DNA of 64,000 bases from CBDCWO01 sp965223405 (lineage in GTDB: Bacteria > Bacteroidota > Bacteroidia > Chitinophagales > Saprospiraceae), in contig CBDCWO010000006.1 in the NCBI GenBank assembly GCA_965223405.1, positions 744,001 through 808,000 of the forward strand, given 5' to 3'. Position numbers and translations under genes: made by a program. Of the stretch, positions 28,101-36,364 are shown in pieces (position 1 is the first letter of the stretch; every line of letters begins with the position of its first letter). Below the pieces are notes generated by a model. The model did not search any database. It worked only from the letters and a program-made list of their open reading frames with translations, and was not told where the DNA came from.

Positions 28101-28300
28101 GATCTGCCACCTCTGAACGGTCCGATGTTCCTCCACACCATTCCGGAAAAATCTTTTTGATTAAAACCAGAAGCCTGTACCAACTCGGTCTCCGCGGTTT
28201 TTTCTTTCTTTTTTTTCTTTTTAGTTTTTTGGGCATTTACATTCAGCGAGAATACTAAAATAATAGTCATCACAGAGAAAGCCAATATTCGTTTTTTCAT
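25163..28300 (-). CDS. Large secreted BNR/VPS10-like beta-propeller protein (1045 aa)
   Basis: A signal peptide (1-23, ending VNAQ) is followed by a lysine-rich linker and many Asp-box repeats (TQDGGATYTN, STDAGATWSH, SEDGGENWEK, TTDGGDTWTK, SDNGGKKWQL, STDRGISWQE, ISFDQGEVWD) over residues about 60-740, as in VPS10/sortilin-type double propellers. Residues about 790-900 resemble a beta-sandwich (RKKGLNKFVWNLRKP) and the last 130 are helical. Such proteins are common in Bacteroidota, often named glycosyl hydrolase on weak grounds. No catalytic residues are evident. It may be cotranscribed with the Fpg gene just downstream. Confidence 0.85.
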   Translation of the reverse strand: MKKRILAFSVMTIILVFSLNVNAQKTKKKKKKEKTAETELVQASGFNQKDFSGMVWRNIGPFRGGRSTTVCGVVQNPLIFYFGSTGGGIWKTQDGGATYTNISDGFVKTGSVGALDVNLSDPNVIYAGMGEAPVRGVMTSHGDGVYKSTDAGATWSHKGLPKSRQISQIRSHPDNPDLVYAAVQGSPYQPTSERGIYRSEDGGENWEKVLFVNDSTGASDLTMDYTNPRILYAAFWQHQRLPWKVVSGGKGSSIWKTTDGGDTWTKLEEGLPADIMGKIGISVSKANSSRVYAIIEAEKGGLYRSDNGGKKWQLVNGDRILRARSWYYMHVFANPHDEDHVVVLNAPYLESRDGGKSFKTIATPHGDNHALWFHPEDPSIVINGNDGGANISYNGGKTWSIQSNQPTAQFYRVNADNRFPYWVYGGQQDNSTVAIPSQTQYAGIRNQDFHSVGGCESAFCAFDPDDPRLVYAGCYQGIITEYDMVLKQTKDVMAYPFLGLGENAKDLKYRFNWNAPILVSQHDPEVIYHAGNRLLKSTDRGISWQEVSPDLTKNDSTHIGMGGGPITSEGAGGEVYHTIMYVAESPRDPKTLWVGTDDGLIHITRNGGQDWINITPRDLEEGMINSIDLSIHDQGTAYVAFNRYKFNDFTPHVYITKDYGKTWLHSNQGFGMEAHVRVVREDPEKKGLLYAGTETGLYISFDQGEVWDSFQLNLPIVPITDLKVHHGDLLAATQGRAFWILDDLTPIRNYQPSNDQISFAVYQPRDPILFGGPKVKSSTMGSNPDFGLSLYFYNPSENDSLKMKIRLQKSTGDVLRVYEENAKLPADNIIRKKGLNKFVWNLRKPNKHQIKGLMTLGGNSGPRVTPGGYQVTVILGKDSISHNFSILPDPRKKQSEEDFDEKTWYLDTLHSAGTLLYKKLLEMQQVKAQISQLIKRKEIDFTLIQGGKDLIRIIDSLDGKLVQRKQKTFQDVINFPNQLDAKIKHIESTIDGADPPLTYGQKERAREMLANWEEVRQIIMELIGEKLSEFNQKIKEAEVPFIHIK

Positions 28301-28440
28301 AATAAAAGTTTACCTGCAAGTGAAAATAAGGAAAGATATGGCTTAATTTCAGTTTACGAACTGGGAAAAATGAGGAACTTTAATTGGGCAACCGACATAT
28401 GCTCCTACATTTCTTATTTTAGGCCCGTCAAATACCAAAT

Positions 28441-29532
28441 ATGAAAGACCGATTATTGTCAATAGATGTATTACGCGGCATGACCATATTTTTTATGATT
28501 GTGGTGAATACTCCAGGCACCTGGACCTATGTTTATGCTCCTTTGAAACACGCACCTTGGGATGGTTTGACTCCAACCGATCTTGTATTTCCTTTTTTTG
28601 TATTCATTGTGGGACTTTCCATGTCCTTTTCTTTTCGCAAATACCAACGAGGAGACCGCTCTCAATGGTTAATCAAAGTATTCAAAAGAACGGTGTTGAT
28701 TGTCGTCATAGGATTACTGCTAAACTATTTTCCGTTTTTTAACAAAACATTGGAGAATCTTAGGTTTTATGGAGTATTGCAACGTATAGGACTCGCATAT
28801 GGTTTCGGTGCTTTATTGGTTATTTTTATTCGAAAAAAATGGTTACCTCTGGTTTTGGTGGTCCTGCTTTTTGGTTATTGGGGTTTGCTACATTGGTTTG
28901 GGGAAGAGGGACCTCTGACTTTGGAAGGTAATGCGGTCAGGGCATTGGACCTTTTTTTAGTTGGTGAAAATCACATATACCATGGATATGGAGTCCCATT
29001 TGATCCGGAAGGACTACTTAGCACTCTTCCTGCCATTGGAACGGTACTTTTTGGTTATTTGATGGGAACATTGATCCAATCCCACTCCGATCATATGACT
29101 AAAATCAAATCCATCATACCGTATGGGACCCTGGCGCTTATCCTGGGAGTTCTTTGGCATTATCTGGGCTTCCCAATCAATAAGCCGATCTGGTCTAGTA
29201 GCTATGTGTTGGTTACCGGAGGGATGGCTACCTTATTCTTTTGTCTCCTTCTCTGGATCATTGATGTGATAGGAAGGAAAAAATGGACATATGTGTTTAG
29301 AGCATTCGGCCTTAATCCATTGGCTTCCTATGTCCTGTCTGGTCTGGTCATTAAAACAGCATTTTTAGTCAAGATTGGAGATCAAAATATTTACAATTGG
29401 TTGTATACCAACCTATTTCAAAGTCTCTTTGGAAATTATCTGGGCTCCTTTATCCAGGCATTAACCTATACCATGTTTATTTGGTTATTCGCCTGGTGGT
29501 TGTTCCGGAAAAAGATAATTATTAAGATTTAG
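28441..29532 (+). CDS. NagX/HGSNAT-like membrane acyltransferase (363 aa)
   Basis: The start MKDRLLSIDVLRGMTIFFMI and the motifs TPTDLVFPFFVFIVGLSMSFSF are typical of the heparan-alpha-glucosaminide N-acetyltransferase catalytic family (DUF5009, NagX). About ten membrane helices are present. In bacteria these proteins are linked to amino-sugar use, moving acetyl groups to glucosamine residues across the inner membrane. The gene overlaps the convergent MFS permease gene by 11 bp at their 3' ends. Confidence 0.85.
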   Translation: MKDRLLSIDVLRGMTIFFMIVVNTPGTWTYVYAPLKHAPWDGLTPTDLVFPFFVFIVGLSMSFSFRKYQRGDRSQWLIKVFKRTVLIVVIGLLLNYFPFFNKTLENLRFYGVLQRIGLAYGFGALLVIFIRKKWLPLVLVVLLFGYWGLLHWFGEEGPLTLEGNAVRALDLFLVGENHIYHGYGVPFDPEGLLSTLPAIGTVLFGYLMGTLIQSHSDHMTKIKSIIPYGTLALILGVLWHYLGFPINKPIWSSSYVLVTGGMATLFFCLLLWIIDVIGRKKWTYVFRAFGLNPLASYVLSGLVIKTAFLVKIGDQNIYNWLYTNLFQSLFGNYLGSFIQALTYTMFIWLFAWWLFRKKIIIKI

Positions 29533-30718
29533 CTGACATCCTATCACGGTAAACTTTTTGGATTCCATAATAAATTAGGATAGAGGTGAACAAGCTAACG
29601 ACCACAATGATAGTACTAATTGCGGCGGAAGAATTTGACTCGGTCACCCAACCGGTAATGTAATTAATACCCATGTTACCACCCAACGCAATACTCAATG
29701 CAATACTAAACGCGGTCCCTGACCATCGAGCAAAACGGTCACCGATAATGCCCAACACAATTGGAAATCCAGCTGCCAATCCAAGCCCCATCATAAAATA
29801 AGAGATTACCCTCCAGAATCCCGTATCGGTATAGGCCAAAAAAATACTCCCAATGAGGGCTATAATGGTCGAAAGATAAAACAAACTCCGGGCTGAATAT
29901 CTTTTTAAACCAAATCCAATCAATAAACGCCCTAAGGTGAATACGGCCATATAGAAAGTGAGGTACCTCAGCGCCACCTCACCGACTAACTCATGAGTCT
30001 GAGTTAAAAAGGTGGTAGTCCAATTCGTAACCAATGATTCCCATCCTGACTGAAAAAACAGGATTAATGACAACAGGATCAAGGTCGTATCCTTTAATAA
30101 ATTGCGAATAAAAACTATGGATATGGATTGGGAATTTTTGGGAGCTGGATAACGAATAAATAAGGTATACAGCAAAGCAGGAATAATCCCTAAAGCAATA
30201 CCAAAAAGTATGGTGCGGTAGTCAAATCGATTGCTAAACAAGCTTAATATCAATGGCATACCCAATGCACCCAAACCCCAAAACACTCCAAGTAGGCTTA
30301 GATTGGATGCCTTATTTTCATTATGTTCATCACTTACATCAGAAATCAAGGAACTAGTGGCTCCATTAATGGCTCCCCCACCGATTCCTATTAATAAGAA
30401 AGCAACTTTTAAATGACCCAGTTTTGTAGCATAAGTAATGATAAGGAATGCAACAATAGTCATCAAAATACTCACACTTAAAACCCCGCGATAGGAATAC
30501 CGGTCTACTACCGGTCCAAAAAATAAAGATCCAACCAAAATACCCAATGGCAAGATCATAGTCAGAGTCCCTTTCTGTATTTCAGAAAGTTGATAATGAG
30601 TTGATAAATCCGGCAAAATAGATCCCAAAGTGATCAGGGAAATACCAAATAGAAAAATCGCTAGAAAGCATACTCCACTTACGGCCCACTTACTATACAT
30701 ACATCTGACTTTCTCCAT
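29522..30718 (-). CDS. MFS transporter, fucose-permease-like (398 aa)
   Basis: Twelve predicted membrane helices in two halves, with the loop motif GPVVDRYSYRG after helix 2 (an MFS motif A variant) and an internal loop near residues 195-210. LIGIGGGAINGATSSLISD resembles FHS/FucP-type sugar symporters. The protein is of usual length. The substrate is unknown; the neighbouring NagX-like gene makes an amino sugar possible but does not prove it. The two genes converge and overlap, so they are not an operon. Confidence 0.82.
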   Translation of the reverse strand: MEKVRCMYSKWAVSGVCFLAIFLFGISLITLGSILPDLSTHYQLSEIQKGTLTMILPLGILVGSLFFGPVVDRYSYRGVLSVSILMTIVAFLIITYATKLGHLKVAFLLIGIGGGAINGATSSLISDVSDEHNENKASNLSLLGVFWGLGALGMPLILSLFSNRFDYRTILFGIALGIIPALLYTLFIRYPAPKNSQSISIVFIRNLLKDTTLILLSLILFFQSGWESLVTNWTTTFLTQTHELVGEVALRYLTFYMAVFTLGRLLIGFGLKRYSARSLFYLSTIIALIGSIFLAYTDTGFWRVISYFMMGLGLAAGFPIVLGIIGDRFARWSGTAFSIALSIALGGNMGINYITGWVTESNSSAAISTIIVVVSLFTSILIYYGIQKVYRDRMSAKS

Positions 30719-30806
30719 CTTGCCATGCCAAAGGAACCATTGTATCTATCCGGACCAAATTCTTTCTAGTAGCCATTCCTATTCTGATTACTCTCCTATC
30801 CGATTT

Positions 30807-33350
30807 TCATTTGTCAAGTTCCAAAGCCATTTTGATTCGGTGTAAACAATGTTCCAGATGGTACTGACTCATTTTATCAGCTGCTTTTTTGGAATTTTTT
30901 TTCAGGTCTTTATACAATGCCTGCAAAGTACCCCTGGAAATTGCAGCTATGTCAGAAGTCACTGGATTAACTGAGGATGTGGTTCTAAAAAAAGTACTTA
31001 TTGTTCCGGAACCAGGTTTGGTAGGCTCCAAAAGATTAATCAACTTTTCAAGATGAGTCTTCTGAAGGTTTCTACGGTAAACACTGATTTGCTGCCCATT
31101 GCCTACTTCTGACCAAATCCCTTGTTGCATATCCTGATAAAACTCCTCTAGACCATAAGCCCCTGGAAAAGCAGCATGTGCATCGATTAATCTTTGTAGT
31201 CTGGAAGTACTATATAAACTATTGATGGTTGAAGATTGCATTCTTGACAAAGCATTAACTCCATTTTCAGGAGAGATAACCGCTAGAATATCCTTATCTA
31301 ATAACCACATCGGAGGTTGGAATAAATGGCGATTTAAAAAGGCTACTGCCTCTTTTTGCATGGTTTTCGGTGCCGGTTCAAATATTACTCCGGTTTGGTC
31401 ATAGGTTTTTGGGCTATCAAAAATACCTCCTACCCATTTGGTTACATGGCCGATATAGCGACGAAATTGGCTAAATACGTTGTTATACAGTTCAGCAGCC
31501 ATGCTAAAGTCCTCAGCTTCCTCTTTGGTCCAATCCACGGCCTGAGGAAGGATACGTTGTAGGTTTTTAATCCCATATTCCGATGCCAACATGGAATTAT
31601 TTCCCAAATCTTCACTTTGAGCCCTCGGATCGTAGGTACTGGCTTCCGTCAGAAAATGCAAAGCAGGATTATCAGCCGCTTTTTCCAGATACCACTTGTT
31701 CAGTATCTTTTGATCTTCTTCTGGTGTATTGGTTCCGTAGATGGGTTTATAATTCCACTCAATGGCCCATTTATCATAAGCTCCGACTCCCGGGAAAAAA
31801 TTGGTAACACCATCACCTGGTTGAGCTACATAATTGAAACGCGCATAATCCATAATCGAGGAAGTATGTCCATTTTCCTCTAACCAAACCGGATCTCTTA
31901 ATTTTTCAACCGGAGTTGCATGACTAGCTCCGAAATTATGTCTTAATCCAAGCGTATGTCCAACCTCATGAGCGGATACAAACCGTACGAGTTCTCCCAT
32001 CAAATCATCATCAAATACATTTTCCCTAGCTCGTAAGTCTACGGCAGCTGTTTGTGTAGTATACCAGTTTTTCAGAAGTCTGGTTATATTGTGATACCAT
32101 CCAATATGACTTTCCAATATCTCTCCTGATCTCGGATCATGAACATTGGGGCCATAAGCGTTTTGGATTGAGGAGGCAAAATAACGAATCACGGAGTAGC
32201 GAGCATCTTCCAAACTCATTGTGGTATCCTCTACCGGCCAGTCTTTGGCCAGGATGGCATTCTTCCATCCCGCTTGTTCAAACGCAACCTGCCAATCCTC
32301 GACTCCCTTTTTCAAATGAGGCCTCCATTTTTCCGGAGTCGCCGGATCAATATAAAACACTATGGGCTTCTTGGGTTCAATAATTTCTCCTCTTTGCTGT
32401 CGCTGAGCATCTGCACTATTTTTTGCTTCTAATCTCCATCTTACCGTAAATACTTGTGGATCTGCACGTTGCTCTTCCCCATCAAAAACAGTATACCCGG
32501 TAGCGAATAGTCCCACTCTCTGATCAAAGAACCTCCTTTTCATGGGCACTTTTGGCAATAAAATCATGGAGGTATTGAGCTCAAGAGTTACCGCGCCTGC
32601 ACTCATTCCGGATGGTATATCCACCGTACGGCGTGGTCCCGTGCTTGGACTTAAAGACGGAGGACTTACCGCGTACGTCATTACCGTGCGTACCTCAGTG
32701 TTGATCGGATAAGTCCGAATACTCTCGATGTAAGTACGATCCTTTTCCAGCTTGGTCAACTTATATCTTTGTTTAAACCGGGGAGGCAGGGCAAAAGCCT
32801 GATTGGGATTTTCAAAAAATCCAGTCACATTGATTAAAACGGAAGTGTCCTTGCGTGTCGCTTTAATGTCAAAGGCCGCTGCAATAGGATCCAAATTGGA
32901 ATTTTTTACTGCCAATGTGATCGGTTGGGTACTATCAGCGCTTACATTGATATAATTGACTACTCTCACAAATACTTTTTCCTTGGGTCCTTTTTCAAAT
33001 CGAATTACCTGACGATTGGCTTGCTCCCCTCCATATCCGGCACCCGTTGGAGTCTTCGCAATTCTGGTAATGGTCATAATTTCTCGTCCAAATAACTCTT
33101 CAGGGATCTCAAAATAGTATTTGTCTTTAACCAAATGTACCGTCAGCATTCCAGTCATGGATTTTGCTTTCTTGGTGATATAATCATGAAATCCCTTCCC
33201 TTTCTTTTTGCTGGTGGAATCACTTTTTTCTGATTTCTCAACGGCAACCTCAGTTCCATTTTGACTGGTTTGTGCATGACTTGAAATGGTTAAAAAGAGT
33301 GCTACCGCGATGGTAAAACTCAAACGTAAAAGAGCCGATCTATTTTTCAT
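30807..33350 (-). CDS. Secreted zinc metalloprotease, DUF5117/DUF4953 type (847 aa)
   Basis: ATG 33350 gives a clear signal peptide (MKNRSALLRLSFTIAVALFL... ending SHAQ), so I prefer it to the GTG at 33407. A DUF5117-like domain (about 60-270) is followed by a metallopeptidase domain. Near residue 460 is HEVGHTLGLRH, an HEXXHXXGXXH zinc motif as in metzincins, followed by a DUF4953-like region (about 470-750). Such exported proteases are common in Bacteroidota and probably act in the periplasm or outside the cell. The protein looks complete. Its promoter region has a perfect -7 box and an FNR-type palindrome. Confidence 0.88.
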   Translation of the reverse strand: MKNRSALLRLSFTIAVALFLTISSHAQTSQNGTEVAVEKSEKSDSTSKKKGKGFHDYITKKAKSMTGMLTVHLVKDKYYFEIPEELFGREIMTITRIAKTPTGAGYGGEQANRQVIRFEKGPKEKVFVRVVNYINVSADSTQPITLAVKNSNLDPIAAAFDIKATRKDTSVLINVTGFFENPNQAFALPPRFKQRYKLTKLEKDRTYIESIRTYPINTEVRTVMTYAVSPPSLSPSTGPRRTVDIPSGMSAGAVTLELNTSMILLPKVPMKRRFFDQRVGLFATGYTVFDGEEQRADPQVFTVRWRLEAKNSADAQRQQRGEIIEPKKPIVFYIDPATPEKWRPHLKKGVEDWQVAFEQAGWKNAILAKDWPVEDTTMSLEDARYSVIRYFASSIQNAYGPNVHDPRSGEILESHIGWYHNITRLLKNWYTTQTAAVDLRARENVFDDDLMGELVRFVSAHEVGHTLGLRHNFGASHATPVEKLRDPVWLEENGHTSSIMDYARFNYVAQPGDGVTNFFPGVGAYDKWAIEWNYKPIYGTNTPEEDQKILNKWYLEKAADNPALHFLTEASTYDPRAQSEDLGNNSMLASEYGIKNLQRILPQAVDWTKEEAEDFSMAAELYNNVFSQFRRYIGHVTKWVGGIFDSPKTYDQTGVIFEPAPKTMQKEAVAFLNRHLFQPPMWLLDKDILAVISPENGVNALSRMQSSTINSLYSTSRLQRLIDAHAAFPGAYGLEEFYQDMQQGIWSEVGNGQQISVYRRNLQKTHLEKLINLLEPTKPGSGTISTFFRTTSSVNPVTSDIAAISRGTLQALYKDLKKNSKKAADKMSQYHLEHCLHRIKMALELDK

Positions 33351-33436
33351 TTTGAAATTATTTTCGTGGCTGAATCGCTGATTTCTAATCCGGACTGATA
33401 ATGCCACCCATAGGGCATCGAATACCTTACCTGTTT

Positions 33437-33486
33437 CAAATTTAACAAGGAATATTTAATTATCGCCATTCACTGATTAAAATCAG
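33437..33486 (-). promoter_or_regulatory. -7 box and FNR-type palindrome before the metalloprotease gene
   Basis: TAAATTTG (minus strand, 33444-33437) matches the Bacteroidota -7 consensus exactly. CTGATTAAAATCAG (33473-33486) is a perfect palindrome with the core TGAT-N4-ATCA. Its centre would lie near -47 from the inferred start, so the spacing is less good than at the respiratory genes. Confidence 0.4.
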
Positions 33487-33561
33487 ATCTTTTCCGTTTT
33501 TCCATTTTAGCTTTTTGCTGTGGCTCACCCCAGATTAGGTATTTAAATATCACCCAAAAGT

Positions 33562-34290
33562 ATGAGTAAAGACAAAGCTTTTCGACTTAACTTCACAAAG
33601 ATATTTTTCATAATTACTAGATTAACTATGATTATTAAATCCATTTATTCCAGCAATCAGGCCCTTGGGAGGATCTTCTATTTCATTAGCAAGCGCATCT
33701 TCATTACAACGGTAATCTTATTTCTTGGCAATCACTATATCGAAGCTCAAAAAAGCCACGGAGATCAGCTGTATCATTGCCCTGAAATTGGATGGACCAT
33801 TGATATCCCAGAAGGATTTAAAATAACTGTACAGAACGAAATGGCAAAAATGGAAGACCACCAACCGGCTCAAGAACTTATTGAAAAAGCGCACGGGCAA
33901 CGAAGCGATGTAACCGGTATGAAATATTTAGTGTTTTTTCAAAAGGATCAGGTAAATACATTTCAATCCACCTTGGAAAAGCGAAACTTTAAAAATTATG
34001 AGGAATGGAAAAAAAATGTGCCTAATGATTATCAATTTTTGCTTAAGACCTATGAAACACAAGGATTAAACATTGATACCTTGACCAAAACCAGTTTAAT
34101 CGGCCACTTAGAATTTGATGTTTTGGAAATTATCATTAAGAATTCCAAAAATCAACCGGTAATGAAACAAGAATGTTTTGGCACGTTTGTCAATGGCTAT
34201 GAGTTTGGAGTCGCACTAACTTACAATAGTGATAAAACGAAGGCAGTGTTGACCAAGGCTTGGACCAATTCCAAATTTGCCAAAAAGTGA
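33562..34290 (+). CDS. Uncharacterised exported protein (up to 242 aa)
   Basis: I do not recognise the family. A hydrophobic stretch at about 45-60 (RIFITTVILFLGNHYIEAQ) looks like a signal peptide, so the true start may be downstream of the called ATG, for example at 33628. The mature part has HCPEIGWTIDIPEGFKI, a pattern seen in small secreted PsbP/YxeA-like beta proteins, and ends ALTYNSDKTKAVLTKAWTNSKF. It is divergent from the metalloprotease gene. Confidence 0.65.
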   Translation: MSKDKAFRLNFTKIFFIITRLTMIIKSIYSSNQALGRIFYFISKRIFITTVILFLGNHYIEAQKSHGDQLYHCPEIGWTIDIPEGFKITVQNEMAKMEDHQPAQELIEKAHGQRSDVTGMKYLVFFQKDQVNTFQSTLEKRNFKNYEEWKKNVPNDYQFLLKTYETQGLNIDTLTKTSLIGHLEFDVLEIIIKNSKNQPVMKQECFGTFVNGYEFGVALTYNSDKTKAVLTKAWTNSKFAKK

Positions 34291-34373
34291 TTTTTGGTAC
34301 AGCCAGGAATTCTTAGTTTGGCGAATATTTGGCGCTTGACCACCTTAATCTTATGGAAGCATTTGGTTCACCA

Positions 34374-34709
34374 TCAGGTGTTGATCATATGACCAATAAT
34401 GGGATCCGGTGAATGTGCTTCTCCACAAACGTTGATCTGGTCAAAATAATGGTACCACTTGGCCTGTTGAAGTAGTGATTTAAACTCATTGATAAGCTCT
34501 TCATTCGGAAAGGTCCAAACGGCATAATAGTCATAGGAACCACGGTGATCATTGATTTTATCATTGTGACCCCAGGCAATGATCTGAGCACCTTGCTCCA
34601 AAAACGTGGGTATGGTGGGTTTCATCTTTGATAGGTATTCTTCCCTGGCCGCTTTGTCTAAGGCTTTCCAATTTTTATTCGCACTCCAGAGTTCAATAAA
34701 AGTGATCAT
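34374..34709 (-). CDS. Small uncharacterised protein (DUF6616-like, 111 aa)
   Basis: ATG 34709 gives MITFIELWSANKNWKAL; the longer frame adds eight residues. The protein is soluble with motifs WGHN and YDYYAVWTFPNEELINEF, resembling small ferredoxin-fold dimers (Dabb or DUF6616 type) found beside stress or catabolic genes. No catalytic residues can be named. It stands alone on the minus strand. Confidence 0.6.
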   Translation of the reverse strand: MITFIELWSANKNWKALDKAAREEYLSKMKPTIPTFLEQGAQIIAWGHNDKINDHRGSYDYYAVWTFPNEELINEFKSLLQQAKWYHYFDQINVCGEAHSPDPIIGHMINT

Positions 34710-34909
34710 GTTTTTCAATTTAAGAATTAACAATTAAGTAGCGAGTTATATTATTGATTGAAGCACAACTTTAAGTGCCTTTTTCTTTAGTGTTATTTGC
34801 AAGTAAATCGTTACCTCTACATTCTCATACAGAAGTCGCTACATCCTTGCCCACAAAAGTCCTCAACGGCCCTTGAAGGGGAGTGACCCCTGGAAGGTAT
34901 TCAGATTTA

Positions 34910-36190
34910 TCACTGCTTGATCCGTTTATCGATGTCATCGATCTTAAATCTAATGCTCAGGATATAAGGAGATTCTTCCTGAGTCCAATGTCCATAGGTT
35001 GTAGCTATTATGGTGCCATCAGGGAGTAACTCCATTGCCGGATAAGCACAATCCGCACCTCGCGTATTATCTTTTAACCGGATCCGGCACTGGCCTTCTC
35101 TGCCTTCAACGAGATCCTCATAAGTACCTAACCAAGCGACCCAATCACCAGCAGTAGGACTTACCGGACCTGCTTGCAATTTTAATTGGTGCTCATCACA
35201 ATCCTTACACTGCTGCTTAAGTCTGCGGTAACGGGCTAGTGCCGGCGTATTATCACGGAAAGAAATCAGCAATCTTCCGTCGGGAAGATATACACCCTGA
35301 TGCCGGTCTCCGGTTAGAGAATTAGGTAATTGTCTAGGAGAAGTCCAGGTTTTTCCTTCGTCATTGGAAAACATAATAAATGAATTCATTCGACGACTGT
35401 TTTCCCTCAATAAAACGGCAAGTTGTCTACCATCGGGAGATCGGAATATTCCCGGTTCACATAAGTGAATAACCCGGGAATTAAATATCTCCTGAGGATA
35501 ACTCCAGGTCATCCCTCCATCATAAGAAAAGGTTTTATATAGAGTCATCCTTTTTAAATTGTGCTGAGAAGCCAATCGCTCCAATGGCGGAGTACCCTCT
35601 TTGGTGAAAAATCGACCATCATCATGAAACATGGCCATATAATGCCCCTTCCCGGTCCTCAAAGGTACGACATCCCCCATCACTACGATTCCTCCCCAAT
35701 CACCCACTATTTGCAATTCACTCCAATTATTTCCATCGTCAGATGAAACTGCCATCCGGGTAGGATATAATCCTGAGAACATAATTAACCTCTTGGTTCC
35801 GGCAGCATCTTCTACCGGAAACAGGGTTGGGACCTCAAGTGAGGTAGCCCAACTTTTAGGTACTTCTAATCGATCACTCCAGGATTTTCCTCCATCGGTA
35901 CTTTTTTTCATTACTATTCCTCCCCGTCCATGACCTTTGGGATAAACACAAAGAATGGTTTTACCATCATCCAACAACACCGTAGTCGGATGCCCTAAAT
36001 ATTGACCCGGTTCCCGGTCTACCACAACCTGCATTGCCGATTCTTCATCCAGGTCGACCAGAGGTACACTGTAATACTCCGAGGAGAATCCGGTAAGATC
36101 CACTCCTAAATTCTTTAATTCTTGACCGGTCATTCCCGTATAAAAGAAGCTCAAAATCAATATAACTAGTATGGTTTTGCATTTACTCAT
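34910..36190 (-). CDS. Secreted sialidase-superfamily protein (426 aa)
   Basis: A signal peptide (1-22, ending TGQ) precedes a six-bladed propeller with four Asp boxes: STDGGKSWS, SSDDGNNWS, SYDGGMTWS and SNDEGKTWT. Arginines in REPGQYLGHPT, FSGLYPTRM and LLRENSRR could form the usual arginine cluster, but I cannot assign the full triad. CKDCDEHQLKLQ and GREGQCRIRLKDN are extra loops. It may be a sialidase or another exo-glycosidase of the superfamily. No neighbouring glycan operon is seen. Confidence 0.8.
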   Translation of the reverse strand: MSKCKTILVILILSFFYTGMTGQELKNLGVDLTGFSSEYYSVPLVDLDEESAMQVVVDREPGQYLGHPTTVLLDDGKTILCVYPKGHGRGGIVMKKSTDGGKSWSDRLEVPKSWATSLEVPTLFPVEDAAGTKRLIMFSGLYPTRMAVSSDDGNNWSELQIVGDWGGIVVMGDVVPLRTGKGHYMAMFHDDGRFFTKEGTPPLERLASQHNLKRMTLYKTFSYDGGMTWSYPQEIFNSRVIHLCEPGIFRSPDGRQLAVLLRENSRRMNSFIMFSNDEGKTWTSPRQLPNSLTGDRHQGVYLPDGRLLISFRDNTPALARYRRLKQQCKDCDEHQLKLQAGPVSPTAGDWVAWLGTYEDLVEGREGQCRIRLKDNTRGADCAYPAMELLPDGTIIATTYGHWTQEESPYILSIRFKIDDIDKRIKQ

Positions 36191-36364
36191 TTTGAAAATT
36201 TATTTCATTAAAAATAGTAAAACTTGGAAAACCATATTGAGCTAAAGGTAGGGAAATCATATATTAGCCACTCACTTCATATTTACTTGAAATTTTTATT
36301 ACTTACCTGTAAAGTATTTTAGTTAGGGCAGAACATTAATTCAGTAAATGTTCATTGGTGGTTC

